A DNA stretch of 64,000 bases from Flammulina velutipes (taxonomy: Eukaryota > Basidiomycota > Agaricomycetes > Agaricales > Physalacriaceae), in contig CM022371.1 of NCBI GenBank assembly GCA_011800155.1, positions 744,001 through 808,000 of the forward strand. The letters are read 5' to 3'. The notes under the pieces are model-generated. The model was not told the DNA's origin and searched no databases. It was given only the letters and a program-made list of their open reading frames with translations. The position numbers and the translations under genes were made by a program. Position 1 is the first letter of the stretch, and every line of letters starts with the position of its first letter. Of this stretch, positions 9,631 through 20,539 are shown piece after piece.

Positions 9631-9770
9631 TCCGGACAAGGGAACGAGCAAGAGCGACGCAAAGGCTCCGTCAAGAATTAACAGGAAGGTCGGAGACCCA
9701 GTATACAGAATGTGGGTGGAAAAGCTTCTCCGGCGCGTCGACGGTGGTCATATCTGAACTGGCATCCATG
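9631..9770 (-). pseudogene. PKR1: PKR1 relic (copy C)
   Basis: On the minus strand, codons from the ATG at 9770 match the 5' part of PKR1 (SSDM-TVDAPEKLF). The frame is lost through small deletions before the hydrophobic segments, and the homology ends at the junction with the PSF3 relic. The order TTI2-PSF3-PKR1 is still visible although about 2.5 kb has shrunk to under 0.7 kb. Confidence 0.8.
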
Positions 9771-9952
9771 GTAGACACAATAAGCAACATGAATAAACGC
9801 ATTCTCTCTCGCCAGATCCCTGTCTAGTGGCCACCGCAACCAAAAAAATACAACTTTTCATAGACATTATGGCAAGTTCACTGAGACGCGCGGATTGAAA
9901 CGAACCCCAATGCGGCAACAATAGACGTGCGCCACAAATGGCTTCACACTGT

Positions 9953-9962
9953 CTGACGTCAG
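9953..9962. promoter_or_regulatory. CRE-like palindrome upstream of kinase copy 3
   Basis: CTGACGTCAG ends 20 bp before the ATG at 9983. The companion block CGCCACAAATG lies at 9930-9940. Both are shared with other copies of the family. Confidence 0.6.
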
Positions 9963-9982
9963 TGACTTGTGTGTTACCCACC

Positions 9983-11537
9983 ATGATCTGCCTTCCGACC
10001 CAACCACGGATTCCTACAGAGGAAGTCACACTGAAGGTACCTACGTTCCATAACGGTGAGAAGTATGTCAGTGAAATAACGTGGGGCGAAATATGGGCAA
10101 TCCAGCCAGGCTACCCTCTGGAACTCGTCGAGGCGGAGATCTGGTGGCGAAACCGGTACAACATGCTCCTGCGTCGAGGCTACCGACTTCTTCCTCGATA
10201 TTCTCCCGACTGGAAGCCTTCGTGGATTAAACCATACGACACTGATCCTTATTCTACGGCGGAGAAGGCAAGTTTCAGGCCTGATAAATACGAAGACACA
10301 GTCGCCGTTGGTCTTTCGCTACTATATTCAGGGCAAAGATTGACTACTGTTCTAGGTACCAATGAATGGTTCCACCGTTCCTGCTATGTTCGCCACACGC
10401 CTCATCGACGGCGCGCAGGTCGTCATCAAGCGCGTCTGCCGTTTGGACTACGGACTCGACAATGAACTCAAAACCATGCTATTAGTATCATCTGAAGCCC
10501 TACGAGATGATCCCATGAATCACTGCATTCAACTACTGGAGTGTTTTCCGGTTGAGGACGACGTCGAACCAGAGCGGAATAATGATCGTTTTGCTTTCGC
10601 TGTAATGCCCCTCTTGCGCGACTGGCGGCTGCCTTCATTTCGACTAACCATGGAATCGCTCGAATTTGTGTCTCAAATGCTAGAGGTATTTCATGTGTGT
10701 CGATACTTCCTTCCTTTCACTCACCAATCCATTAGGGGCTCGTTTTCATGCACAAAAACAACATTACTCATGGGTTGTCTTCTGAATTTACCTTCAACGA
10801 TTCATGCTAAATGTTATTTCCAGCGATATACGATCTGACAATATCGGCATGGACCCGTCGACGATGTTTCCTTCGGGTATGAATCCCTTGGTCAATGCAA
10901 CGACGTTCTTAGGATTATCTCGGAGCCCCCGAGAGCCACAACTTGGTCGCAAGGATCGCATCGACGTCCCAGTCAAATATCTATTCTTCGACTTTGGCGA
11001 GAGCCTCTCGTTCCCTAGTTTCGAGGAGCGATCCATCGCTCGCGCAGCATGCAGCTCTCACCTTTACCCAGAGTTAGGTGAGATGGACGAGAGCCTACCT
11101 GAGGGGCAGTGGTGGTGGCATGATCCCTTCCCGGCAGAGATTTATGTGATGGGGAGTGAATTAGAGGCGTCATTCTACAAGGTAGTGTTATATGCACTTG
11201 ACTTATCCCTTCCTCACTCATGTAATGACATGTGTAGGATCTGCCTTTTTTGAGGCCTCTCATCGATAGCATGCATCAAGAGGACCCGAAGGCTCGCCCA
11301 ACCGCCATCCAGAGTCTGGAACAATTCCAAGAAATTAAATCGAGGTTAAGTCGGTGGGTTCTGTTGTCTCCTGCGTCGAATATGCTACACCCCTGTTATG
11401 GTTATGAACATCGGTGGCACAAGGTCAAAGATGTCGCTGCTCACTGGTTTGAGTATATTCGACTTCTTCTGAAGGTAGTCTTGACCAAAAATGGGCGGAG
11501 TCTGTTAAACGCGACACGTCTCTACTTCATAGAGTAG
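9983..11537 (+). CDS. Kinase-like protein, copy 3 (HGD type, intact; family reference model)
   Basis: Exons 9983-10306, 10356-10685, 10736-10773, 10824-11181 and 11238-11537 give 449 residues. Residues 1-108 are a family-specific leader (QPRIPTEE, ITWGEIWAIQPGYPL, WWRNRYNMLLRRGYRLLPRY). The kinase-like part then shows the lysine of subdomain II (AQVVIKRV), a hinge-like PLLRDWRLPSFR, the catalytic loop HGDIRSDNIGMD, FDFGESLSF as the DFG region, PFPAEIYVMG in the place of subdomain IX, and DPKARPTAIQSL carrying the conserved C-lobe arginine. The fold resembles the large group of Agaricomycete proteins annotated as protein kinase domain-containing. HGD instead of HRD and the missing glycine loop make true catalysis doubtful. 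The C-terminal tail differs from the other copies. Confidence 0.8.
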
Positions 11538-11931
11538 GTATGAAAGAAACCCTGTAATATCACTTGAATTGACGCCACATACATCAACATCGCGGCACAT
11601 CGCCATGACACTTACTGTACGTCTTGATCGTACGCAGATAGTCCTTTTTTCCCACCACGCCGTCACATTTTACATGATTGTAGAACGTTATCCTACGAAT
11701 TATTCAGTTTCGAAAACCAGTCGTCAGCATGTTTAAGCGCTTGGCAGCAGCACAGCAGTATTCCAACCTAATGAGCGAAACCGCTCGAAGTCCTACGTGG
11801 GGGGAAAATGAATGTCAACTGTGGTTCCCTTGTGTACAATCCATCAGGTAATACATGTAATGTAGAACGTTCGATACTAGAAACCGAAGATTAGCGATTA
11901 ATAACCGCAATCCAGCACAATGCACGTACTA
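11538..11931. other. Intergenic, no gene seen
   Basis: Between the kinase copy 3 stop and the CNB1 stop. I find no coding pattern on either strand, only the two 3' flanks. Confidence 0.6.
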
Positions 11932-12852
11932 TTAGAACAGATCCTCGAGGGTCATCTGCTTCACGATGTCCTGGAGACGATTACGATGATTAGAGACCCA
12001 ACCACAGATTTTGTCCAGTCGAAGACGCGTACCGTATTGGAGACCATGTTTGCAAATTCGTCAAAATCCAGTTTGCCATCCCCGTTGCGATCCGCCTCCA
12101 TTATCGTCTTATCGACAATTTGTTGTAGTTGTTGATCCTGTCGGGTGTCTTAATCAAAGGACGAAGGGGGGCGATGAGAAGGTCATACCTTCAAGTTATT
12201 CCCCACCATCATTTTTAATACGAGGAAGAGCTCTCCGTTGGAGATAAATCCGTCCCGGTCGACGTCGTACACCTTGAAGGCAACTAGAGCGTGCGCGATA
12301 CATTAGTTCAAAGACCATATGTATCGGATAGACACGACTTGCACTTTAACTTCTCTTCGCGCCCACCTCGACTGCTGAATGCGCTTAGTCCACCAACAAA
12401 CTCTTGAAAGTCAACAGTTCCGCCGCCGCTGAAGAAAGGTTCATTGTGGGAACATGGAGAGGCGAGAGCGCACGCACTCTTCGTCAAAGATTGCAATCAT
12501 GCGCGACGCGAGAGGGTTGGATGCTATCTGTGGTATCTGCAGGAATTCTTCGCGATCTATCGATCCAGAACCGTCTCTAGGAGGCGTGAAGGGTGTGAAT
12601 GGACGGGTAAGGGCGGTGATGTCGCTAACGAACCTGTCTAGCTTCATGAAGCGCTTCTTGAGCCTCTCCAATTCTGCTTGTGTGACTGGAATGGCAGCAT
12701 TGGGACAAAATATCGGTGCGGAAAGGGGTGTAACGCACAGTTGGACCTCTTGGACATGTCCTCCATGAACTGGGATGCTGTCCACAGCGACAATCATGTA
12801 AACAGAACGAACGCCAACGGGGACGAGGAATAGACGGACGTGATTGACCCAT
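11932..12852 (-). CDS. CNB1: Calcineurin regulatory subunit B
   Basis: Eight exons (12852-12840, 12777-12739, 12685-12634, 12576-12478, 12428-12343, 12283-12189, 12137-12033, 11970-11932) give 175 residues, the family length. CnB binds the catalytic subunit and relays Ca2+ to the phosphatase. The start MGQSPSQF fits an N-myristoylation site. Four EF-hand loops are visible: [36 protein letters not shown] and [12 protein letters not shown]. The conserved end is [10 protein letters not shown]. The intron after exon 5 has a GC donor (GCAAGT) and is needed to read KLKFAFKVYD, as in all calcineurin B proteins. It is divergent from MSS1, with 228 bp between start codons. Confidence 0.95.
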
Positions 12853-13080
12853 GTTGAAATTACGAGTGAGACGGTGGCAATTTTCTTGTCGATAGCGGGA
12901 GTCGTTCGAGTTGCTGGTGGTGGAACAAGTTGAAGGAGGAGATTAAGTTGATGGTGGGCACGTGCCCTCGTCATCCTCGACGACCATCTAAATCAAACCA
13001 ACAAACTCTAACATAGAGCTAGGATCTCCAGGCTTCAACGTTCAGCGGCTACCGTAAAACTGTAGGCAGTGAGAGTTCTC

Positions 13081-14764
13081 ATGCAAAAGTTACTGCCTCC
13101 TTCAGGAACTTTGCACCGCATTGCTATTCCTTGGCTGACGCCCCAACGCGGGTACGCCGTCGCTGCCGTTGTCTCTTCTGACGCGCAGAAAAAAACTATC
13201 TACGCGTTGTCGACGCCCCACGGTAAGGCAGGCGTCGGCGTCGTCAGAGTATCCGGCCCCGGCGCGCTTAATGTCTGGAAAAATATGGTAAAGACTTCCG
13301 CGTCCATCTCCGCGCCAAAGCCTTGGACACTGCACCGCTGTGATATCATCCATCCTTCTGGGCGTCAAGTTCTAGACAGCGGTCTTGCTGTGTTCTTCCG
13401 TGGTGCGTTCTTTATTCCGGAGGCTGAATACCAGCCACCATCTTGACACAGGTTTTCGTAGGGCCTCGGTCATTTACGACAGAGGATGTCCTGGAGCTGC
13501 ATATACATTCCGGGCGCGCAATTATCTCCTCTGTGCTCAGCGCCATCGGGGACATCGATTTCTGTCGACCTGCGGAGCCCGGGGAGTTTACACGGCGCGC
13601 GTTTCTGGGTGGTCGATTGGACCTCACACAAGTAGAAGGTCTGAAAGATCTCGTCAACGCCGACACCGAGAGTCAGCGAAGAGTCGCGCTGAACGCTGCT
13701 GGCGTAAGCTTCGCTTTCATTCCGAGACCTAGTTGAACCCATATTTCTAGGGCTCGAATAGAGCACGCTATGAGCATATTCGCAACGACATAATCAAATG
13801 TCTAGCTCATTCTGAAGCTCTGATTGATTTTGGCGAAGGAGATGATCTAGAAGAAGGTGTATCTGCTCAAGGTAGACGACTTTATCCACGTCTCGCCCTG
13901 CTGTTGACACTCACTAGTCAGAACCCGCGTCGAAACTCTACGCTCCATCATAATAGGCCACCTATCTGACAACAGACGCGGGGAAATAATGCGATCAGGG
14001 ATTCGTCTCGCTATATTCGGACCACCCAACGCCGGGAAAAGTAGCCTGCTCAACTTCCTCGCACAACGAGAGGCCGCAATAGTCACGCCTGTGCCCGGAA
14101 CAACACGCGATATCCTGGAAGTGTCTTTAGACGTCGGAGGTCTACCAGTCATCGTCGCGGATACGGCGGGTCTACGGATCACCGAGGATCTAGTCGAGAG
14201 TATTGGCATAGAACGTGCCAAAACTGCGTAAGCAACGAAGTCCATTTCGAAAATGCTAATTTAACTAACTCCCAATCCAGTGTCCAAGCTGCTGACATCT
14301 CGCTCTGTGTTCTCTCCCTTCCTGAGATGGGCTCAACGTTCACCATACCACCGTCCCTCAAGGAACTCATAACGCCCGATACCTTATTTCTCTACAACAA
14401 GCTTGACTTGGCCTCCAATACCCAGCATCCTTCAAGCCCAAAAACGTGGACGGCGAGTCTGAGCGACGGGAGAGGCACTTTCGAGTTCCTCGATGGACTA
14501 GCGGGGGTCTTGCGCCAAAAATATGAACTGGACTATGATTCAAACGACGCGCACGCCCCCTTGATCACCCACGCTCGACACCGGACGCATCTACAGAACG
14601 CCTTGAAGTTTTTAGAAGCCTATTTGCGTTATGCAGATGAGGACGTCGTTCTCGGTGCGGAAGAGCTACGGTACGCTGCCCAGGCGATTGGAAAGGTGAC
14701 GGGCGCGATTGATGTAGAGGAGTTACTCGATTCCATCTTTAGTGACTTTTGCATAGGAAAATGA
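13081..14764 (+). CDS. MSS1: Mitochondrial tRNA modification GTPase (MnmE/GTPBP3 family)
   Basis: Exons 13081-13402, 13462-13703, 13751-13871, 13918-14227 and 14281-14764 give 492 residues. With Mto1 it makes the 5-carboxymethylaminomethyl-type uridine at the wobble base of mitochondrial tRNAs. Residues 1-30 look like a mitochondrial leader. The TrmE N-terminal folate-binding domain follows ([20 protein letters not shown] and [16 protein letters not shown]). The G domain shows GPPNAGKSS (G1), PGTTRD (G2), DTAGLR (G3) and NKLD (G4). The protein ends FCIGK, the C(I/L)GK motif of the family whose cysteine is conserved. All introns are GT-AG and the gene looks intact. Confidence 0.93.
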
Positions 14765-14954
14765 ATATTGCGTTATGCAAGACAGTTCTATAAAAGAGGC
14801 AGAACTCAAAATGCAACGAAAGAGAGTAAATGAGATGAGATTCTGACCAACCAAAGGGTACATCGATGCAAGATGTGGCGTCAAATTCAATTATTTTAGA
14901 GTATTTACTGGCACTACTTACAGGGTGTGGGGACAAGCTCCACCACTGCAGAGT

Positions 14955-16456
14955 TTAATAGCCCCTGTCCATTTTTGTCACTTTCGTGGAAAGTCGAATA
15001 TACTCAAACCAGTGAGTAGTGACATCTTTGACTTTGTGCCAGCGATGTTCATAACCATAGTAGGGATGTAGCATATTCGACGCAGGAGACAACAGAACCC
15101 ACCGGCTTAACCTCGCTTTGATTTCTTGAAATTGTTCCAGACACTGGATGGCGGTTGGACGAGCCTCCGGGTCCTCCTGATGCATCCTATCGATGATAGG
15201 CCTCAAAAAAGGCAAATCCTGCGCATTCTATGATAAGCGGCGTCGAGCTAAGTGAAGTACAATAACACTACCTTGCTGAATGTCACATCTAATTCACTCC
15301 CCATCACATAAATGTCAGACGGGAATGGGTCGTGCCACATTTCCTGCCCTTCAGGTAGTTCCATGTCAACCTTGTTTACCTCTGGGTAAGGGTGAAAGCT
15401 ACGTGCTCCACGAGCGATGCTCCGTTCCTCGAAACTGGGAAACGACCGGCTCTCGCCAAAGTCGAAGAACAGGTATTTGACTGGGACGTCGATGCGATCC
15501 TTGCAACCTGGTGGCTCTCGGGGGCTCCGAGACCGTCCCAAGAACGCCGTCGCATTGACTAACGGGTTCATACCCGAAGGAAACATAGTAGACGGGTCCA
15601 TGCCGATATTGTTAGATCGTATATCACTATATATTGTTGACCATTGTGGGAAAATTCAAAAGACTGAGGCTGCTCACCCATGACTCTGAGCAATATTATT
15701 TTTATGCATGAAAACGAGCCCCTACATAATGAATTTGTGAGCGTGGGATGTCCATAAGGCGTAACAATCTAGTACCTCTAGAAGCTGAGAAACAAATTCG
15801 AGCGACTCCCCTGCTAGCCTAAATGAAGGCAGCCGCCAGTTGCGCAAGAGAGGCATCACAGCGAAAGCTAGTAAGCGATCATGATCATCAAGGTTTGGTT
15901 CGATGTCGTCCTCGAACGGAAACCATTCCAGTAGCTGAATGCAATGATTCATGGGATCATCTCGTAGACCCTCAGATGATACTAAAATCATGTTTTTGAG
16001 TTCCTCGTCGTATTCCGACTCCAGACACCGAACAAGCTTGATTACGACCTGTGCCCCGTCAAGGATGCGTGTAGCGAACATAGCAGGAATGGAATCCCCG
16101 TTCATTGGTACCTAGCTCATTCAGTCAGTCTTTGCTCTGAATGAGGTGACGAAGGACAAACGGCGACTGTATTTTCGTATTTGTCGGGCCTGCATTTTGC
16201 CTTCAACGCCGTAGAGTAAGGATCAGAGTCGTATGGTTTAATCCATGAAGGCTTCCAGTCCGGAGAATATCGAGGAAGAAGTCGGTAACCTCGACGCAGG
16301 AGCAGGTTGTACTCGTTTCTCCACCAGATCTCCGCCTCGCTGAGTTTCAGAGGGTAGCCTCGCTGGAATGCCCATAATTCACCCCATGAAACTTCATGCT
16401 TTTTCTCAGCACCATCGATAGTAATCTCCACCTTGACTTGCTCTGTCAGAATTCAT
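14955..16456 (-). pseudogene. Kinase-like family, copy 4 (start region deleted)
   Basis: All five exons are recognisable: exon 1 to about 16170, exon 2 from about 16109 (VPMNGDSIPAMFATR), exon 4 from 15626 (GDIRSNNIGMD) and exon 5 at 15218-14955. Next to the ATG at 16456-16454 a 23-nt deletion, relative to copy 2, removes the codons for CFPTQPR. It throws the start out of frame, and translation from this ATG hits TGA within about 17 codons. No other in-frame ATG occurs in exon 1. The catalytic loop reads DIRSNN and exon 3 has 6 extra bases. Its CRE-like box is preserved. It is probably dead unless another start is used. Confidence 0.8.
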
Positions 16457-16759
16457 GGTGATGAGACAAGTGACTGACGTCAGCCAGAGAACATCATTTG
16501 TGGCGCATGACACACCCGTTGTTGTGCACCTTGAGGTCTTCTATCAGCGCGTCTAAGTGAGCTCCAATCACAGTGTTTACACAACGAACAGTGGACTACC
16601 TTCTCTGCGCCCAACAAATATCTTATTCGGACGATTGGCGTATCGGATCGGGACTGCAACATTGTCGGCTTGCCGACAGCGGACCACCGTCAAATTGGAC
16701 AAAGTAAGAGTAACAGAAGGGGTTACATATGTCGAGATATGTCACCGTCTAGTCAAGCC
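16457..16759. other. Intergenic; 5' flank of kinase copy 4, then unrecognised sequence
   Basis: The first 45 bp hold the shared promoter blocks (TGACGTCA and TTTGTGGCGCATG). The rest, up to the mosaic at 16760, matches nothing I recognise in the window. Confidence 0.5.
16474..16483. promoter_or_regulatory. CRE-like palindrome upstream of kinase copy 4
   Basis: CTGACGTCAG lies 17 bp upstream of the (now frameshifted) ATG of copy 4. TTTGTGGCGCATG follows at about 16497. The layout is the same as before copy 2. Confidence 0.6.
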
Positions 16760-16848
16760 AGCCTTTGCAAGGAGCCTAAGATACTCCAATCGATGACGGG
16801 TTTTATCCTTGACCATTTGCCACGGGCCTTCATAATAGTAGAGGTAGA
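16760..16848 (-). pseudogene. Stray fragment of kinase-like exon 5
   Basis: The stretch matches 32710-32800, the last exon of kinase copy 6, in the same orientation (the part coding for ENPWQMVKDKTRH). It stops at about 16846, where AAA ATPase sequence begins with no spacer. It is the first of three pieces of a mosaic. Confidence 0.8.
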
Positions 16849-17177
16849 TGAAGACAAACCGACGCCTGGAGGACCAAAGAGATTGATGACGAGCCCTTGC
16901 CCTTTGCCTTTGATAAAGTCGTCAAAACCAAGTTCGCGATGGTGCGCTTCGATTAAAGACTGGAGGAGGTCCTTGCGGTCAGAGGGAAGGACCAAGTTGG
17001 CGAACGCATCGTCGTTCCAATCCACTTCGGTGATTTTCTCGACGTCGAATTCCACTGCGAGAAGAATCAACATTTATTTTTCAAGTTGATCAGAGGCAAT
17101 GACACGTACACCAAAGTGTGTCGGAGAGACTGAATCCGTGTACGACAGTGGGAGTAAGAATGAAGTCTTCATCCGTC
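16849..17177 (-). pseudogene. Fragment of the AAA ATPase gene (copy of about 22625-22955)
   Basis: On the minus strand it encodes ILLAVEFDVEKITEVDWNDD, FDDFIKGKGQGLVINLFG and PPGVG, as in the full gene at 21952-24500, with a few substitutions. It includes the flanking intron parts on both sides. It starts just after the Walker A codons and ends in an intron, so it is a random slice rather than an exon-bounded copy. Confidence 0.85.
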
Positions 17178-17397
17178 AGTCGCAACCGTACTTTTGTATT
17201 ACCTCCAGCCAAAGACTCTCGGGCTATCTGGTACGATGAAATCCACAATGGTGATGGTGAGAATCAGAGACAGATCGCCCAACTCGTTCAAAAGGGATTC
17301 TCCGATGGTAGAGATAGGGTGGCGTGATGTGTGGAGGGCCCTCGTCCAAAGGATAAAGACGATACGATATGAACCAGTAACCCCCAGTTTGGTGTAA
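17178..17397 (+). pseudogene. 3' fragment of the four-span membrane protein (copy of 6617-6837)
   Basis: It encodes YYLQPKTLGLSGTMKSTMV through EPVTPSLV, the last about 67 codons of the gene at 6617-7270, including the stop. It is tail-to-tail with TTI2 copy B, as in arm A. The 5' two thirds are missing because arm B ends here at the junction with the AAA fragment. Confidence 0.85.
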
Positions 17398-17496
17398 CAA
17401 AAAATGGTTTCGTTTTTATTCACCGTGAACACCATACATATAGTCAAGCCGTGAGACACGTCCGCCTGCTACCTTGAAAAGAATATTTCCCCCCAA

Positions 17497-19044
17497 TCAG
17501 GTACGGAACAGGTTCTGGAACATGTCTGCGTCCAAAGACAGAAGATTCTGGTACTCCTCCTGTGAGAAATTGAGAACGTGCGGGCAAGAAAAGTAATTTC
17601 GACTAACCTCGAGGATGTGTGGGCAGATTTCAGCTAGCACCTTGCATACTTTTCTCAGTGATTTTTTCAAATCCTCGTTCAGTTCTTCTCCTTGCTTCTC
17701 GGCATCCCGAAGTGTGACCCAACATTTCGCGACAGCATCCAAAATCCGGCCTTTCCAACGTGCTATCCGGGGTGCGCATTCTTGCATAACGACAATGAGC
17801 GCGTCTATCGACTTGATTTGGAAATTCATGTTGGATGAGCCGACTGCATTGGGTTCAAGAGGATGCAGGAGCTGGTACATGAGCGCCTAGTCGAAATTAA
17901 ATAAAATTGATCTGGTCTTGTAAAACAGTATTCACCTTTAAGAAACGGACGGTACCGATACCTAGTGCTGTGACCACTGGGGGAAGCACTTCGATGGACG
18001 CGAGGACCACATCGACGTTGTCAGAAGCGTAGTACCATACTGCGCCGATGATATTATCGCCCAGGAGGGTGCTCAGTGCCTCGAATCGCTCTGAGCTGCC
18101 CTCGTCCGTCGTCATGAGGGCTAACATCAACCAAACAGGAATGGCTTCGCGCAAGAGGTCGGGCGACTCTGGACTACGTATCTGTCCCAGACAAGAAGCC
18201 AACGACTGCAAATCGGGGATTGTTGGGGTTTTGTTTGGACGTCGGGGAGCGAACGGACCTGTGCTAACAGTGCGTAGAGACCAGTACGTTTGAGAAGTTG
18301 TTTAGGTAGCGTTCCAAGCATCTCGCGCACAATCTTCACTCCGTGGAGCTTGTAGGGAGCTTGGAAGTCGTCAAGGAGGGTCATAAGTGGCGGGATGAGC
18401 AATGGCCAGAGCGCTTCGTAATCAGTAATCATCGCTCTGTAGTATACTCGTCAACATAATCCATGTCCAGGGGCTTTAAAAAGCATACCTGAAGATGGCT
18501 CACTACGAATGCCACGATGTACACTGAACCTGGGTTCTCTTTCCAGACTTGGTCTTCGTAAAAGTCTGATGTGGCCGCGGGTCCTCCGGCAGGTCGAGCC
18601 AGCTTGCGCCCAGTGGATATGTTGAGATGGGGATGTGGATTGGGAGAGAACAAGGGCTTGACGTTTCTGAGCAAGATGTGCCTCAGTAACTGAACATCTG
18701 GAAGTAGGAATCGCGACATAATATCTGTGAATAATTTCAGCAACGTCGCTGCGTAAGAATGGCGAACAACGCACACCTTGGGCTGTTTGACGCGAATCTG
18801 GGGTGACCCAAGTGCCATCGCTGGCTAGTGGTACCACCGAGGAGATAATGTCGGCCTGTTGGTCCAACGATAGTTCAGATGCTTTCTCCAGCAACGTTCG
18901 CAGCTCAGATAGGACGTGAGACGCGTTCGATTTCCATTCTTTTAGCCGGGCAATAACCTCAGGTTCTATAATGCTGTCGAAACGCGCAAAGCCAGAGGGA
19001 ACATTGAGTTTCGCAAGTGAAGATGGTAGTTCGGTGTCAACCAT
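17497..19044 (-). pseudogene. TTI2: TTI2, copy B, frameshifted by a 7-nt duplication
   Basis: Apart from one site this is a full six-exon TTI2 gene of about 428 codons ending DADMFQNLFRT. Exon 3 (18436-18259) is 178 nt, against 171 nt in copy A, because TGATTAC is repeated in tandem near 18425. After the codons for SDDY the frame reads TGA. I found no splice shift that restores the frame. The remaining exons carry the same Tti2 blocks as copy A. This copy shows the empty site of the transposon and keeps the whole C-terminus that copy A has lost. A sequencing or assembly error at the repeat should be excluded. Confidence 0.8.
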
Positions 19045-19065
19045 TGTTTGCGCCTAACCACCATC

Positions 19066-19937
19066 ATGGATTACGACTACTTTTCGATAGACGCAATCCT
19101 CGCTCAAAATCAAGTACGGAATACACGAGCTCACGCGTAGAATAATATTCACGCCGCTATAGAAACTGCAATGCATATTCAAGACCACCATTCCGGACAT
19201 GGGCCACTTGTGGAACGGCTCAGATCGCGACGTGCGTTCCTACCTTTAGTCTGGACGCGTCGTGCTCATACAAGGCGTAGATTAAACCCGACAGCAAGTA
19301 CCAGATCCCGATGTGGATGGCCTTCTGGGTTGTTTATTCGTGAGCGGTTCGCTTTCCCTCACCAACGTGCATCCTAAACGGTCCTTAGAAATTGGGCCGA
19401 GTTTGTGATCCCGACACCTTTCGGAGCGCGCGTTCGCAATGCACTAAAGGCTGAAGCCAGAAGCGTCCGACTCTCGAGTTTAGTTGGAGCTGGGGGACTC
19501 TGGTATGCTTTTGGCAAGGACATACAAGAAATGTATGTTTCTATTTCGCATAACGCTTCGAAGCTGACTTGATAAAAGGTTTCAAATGGAACAGAAGACG
19601 CTCATGTCTGAAATGCTGAGCACAGTAAGGAATGGTTTATCATCTCCTCGTCGCCGTCCAATGATATCCTCCAGACATTTCGTGCACGGCTTATCGAAAT
19701 CATAGACCAGGCTCAACATTTCGCAGCTCTGGGGCCTTCGAGTGGAGGAGGAGGGTCCTCGGGCGATACAGCATTGTCATTCAGAGAAGGCCTCGATGGA
19801 ACAGAACGCGAACGTGTGTATCCTGCTTCACTCTTCTGTTCCACAATGTTGACGTCCCTCCAGTCTTTGTACTTGCGCAAGAGAGTGCTAAGCGCACGAA
19901 GAAATGGTATGAAGAAAGCGACACAGGCCGACGATAA
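19066..19937 (+). CDS. PSF3: GINS complex subunit Psf3, copy B
   Basis: This is the same 872 bp and the same seven-exon layout as copy A, with scattered substitutions mostly in introns and at silent sites. The donor after QEM is GTATGT here and GTACGT in copy A. The predicted protein is about 192 residues and open throughout. The TAA at 19935-19937 is followed at once by the PKR1 stop on the other strand. Two apparently intact copies of a normally single-copy replication gene lie within 19 kb. Confidence 0.88.
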
Positions 19938-20259
19938 TCATGAATCCTTCTTGGTCTCCCCCGCTCCTTCGGCTGGTATTTTGTGAAGCTCGTGTACAAA
20001 CCTGTTGTAAGATTGAATAATTCTGTATTGTGCGCTTAGATTTCAAGACCCACCATTTAATGCTCGCCCACAGTGCCAATTCTACACCGATGAGACCCAA
20101 GAAATGAACGTTCCCGGATGTCATGTAAAAGAGCGCCAGGAGAAGGAGCAAGAGCGACGCGAAGGCTCCATCGAGTATTAACAGGAATGTCGGATGGAAT
20201 GAAGAGCCAGGGTCCAGAATTTGGGTGAAAAAGCTCTCCGACGCGTCGACGGTGGGCAT
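19938..20259 (-). CDS. PKR1: PKR1-like V-ATPase assembly factor, copy B
   Basis: Exons 20259-20054 and 20001-19938 give 89 residues, nearly the same as copy A (family features under 764-1085; one visible change is FYMTSGN for LYVTSGN). The intron keeps the GTGGGT donor. It is divergent from the gene at 20540, with about 280 bp between start codons. Confidence 0.75.
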
Positions 20260-20539
20260 ATCTGAATCGGTGTCCACGGTAGAAAGCAAAGGGCACAATT
20301 ATAACGTAAGCACGTGAATAGATTGTCAATTGAATATACAGGTGTTACAGACGAAGCGGAGCGCCTTGTAGCGCTCAACTCAAAGCTGCCATTCCGATAC
20401 TGAATGGGGGAATACTTATTATGGGTGGCATTGTGGGGGTCGGTATACCACGCCTTGTCGTACCATCCTTCCGACTTCCAAAATTTCCCACGTTTACCAC
20501 TCAAATACCACCATCATTGGCAACAACAATTTCTTAGGA

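Noticed and set aside
12444..12768. Plus-strand open frames opposite calcineurin B
   Set aside because: Shadows of the well supported CNB1 exons on the other strand.
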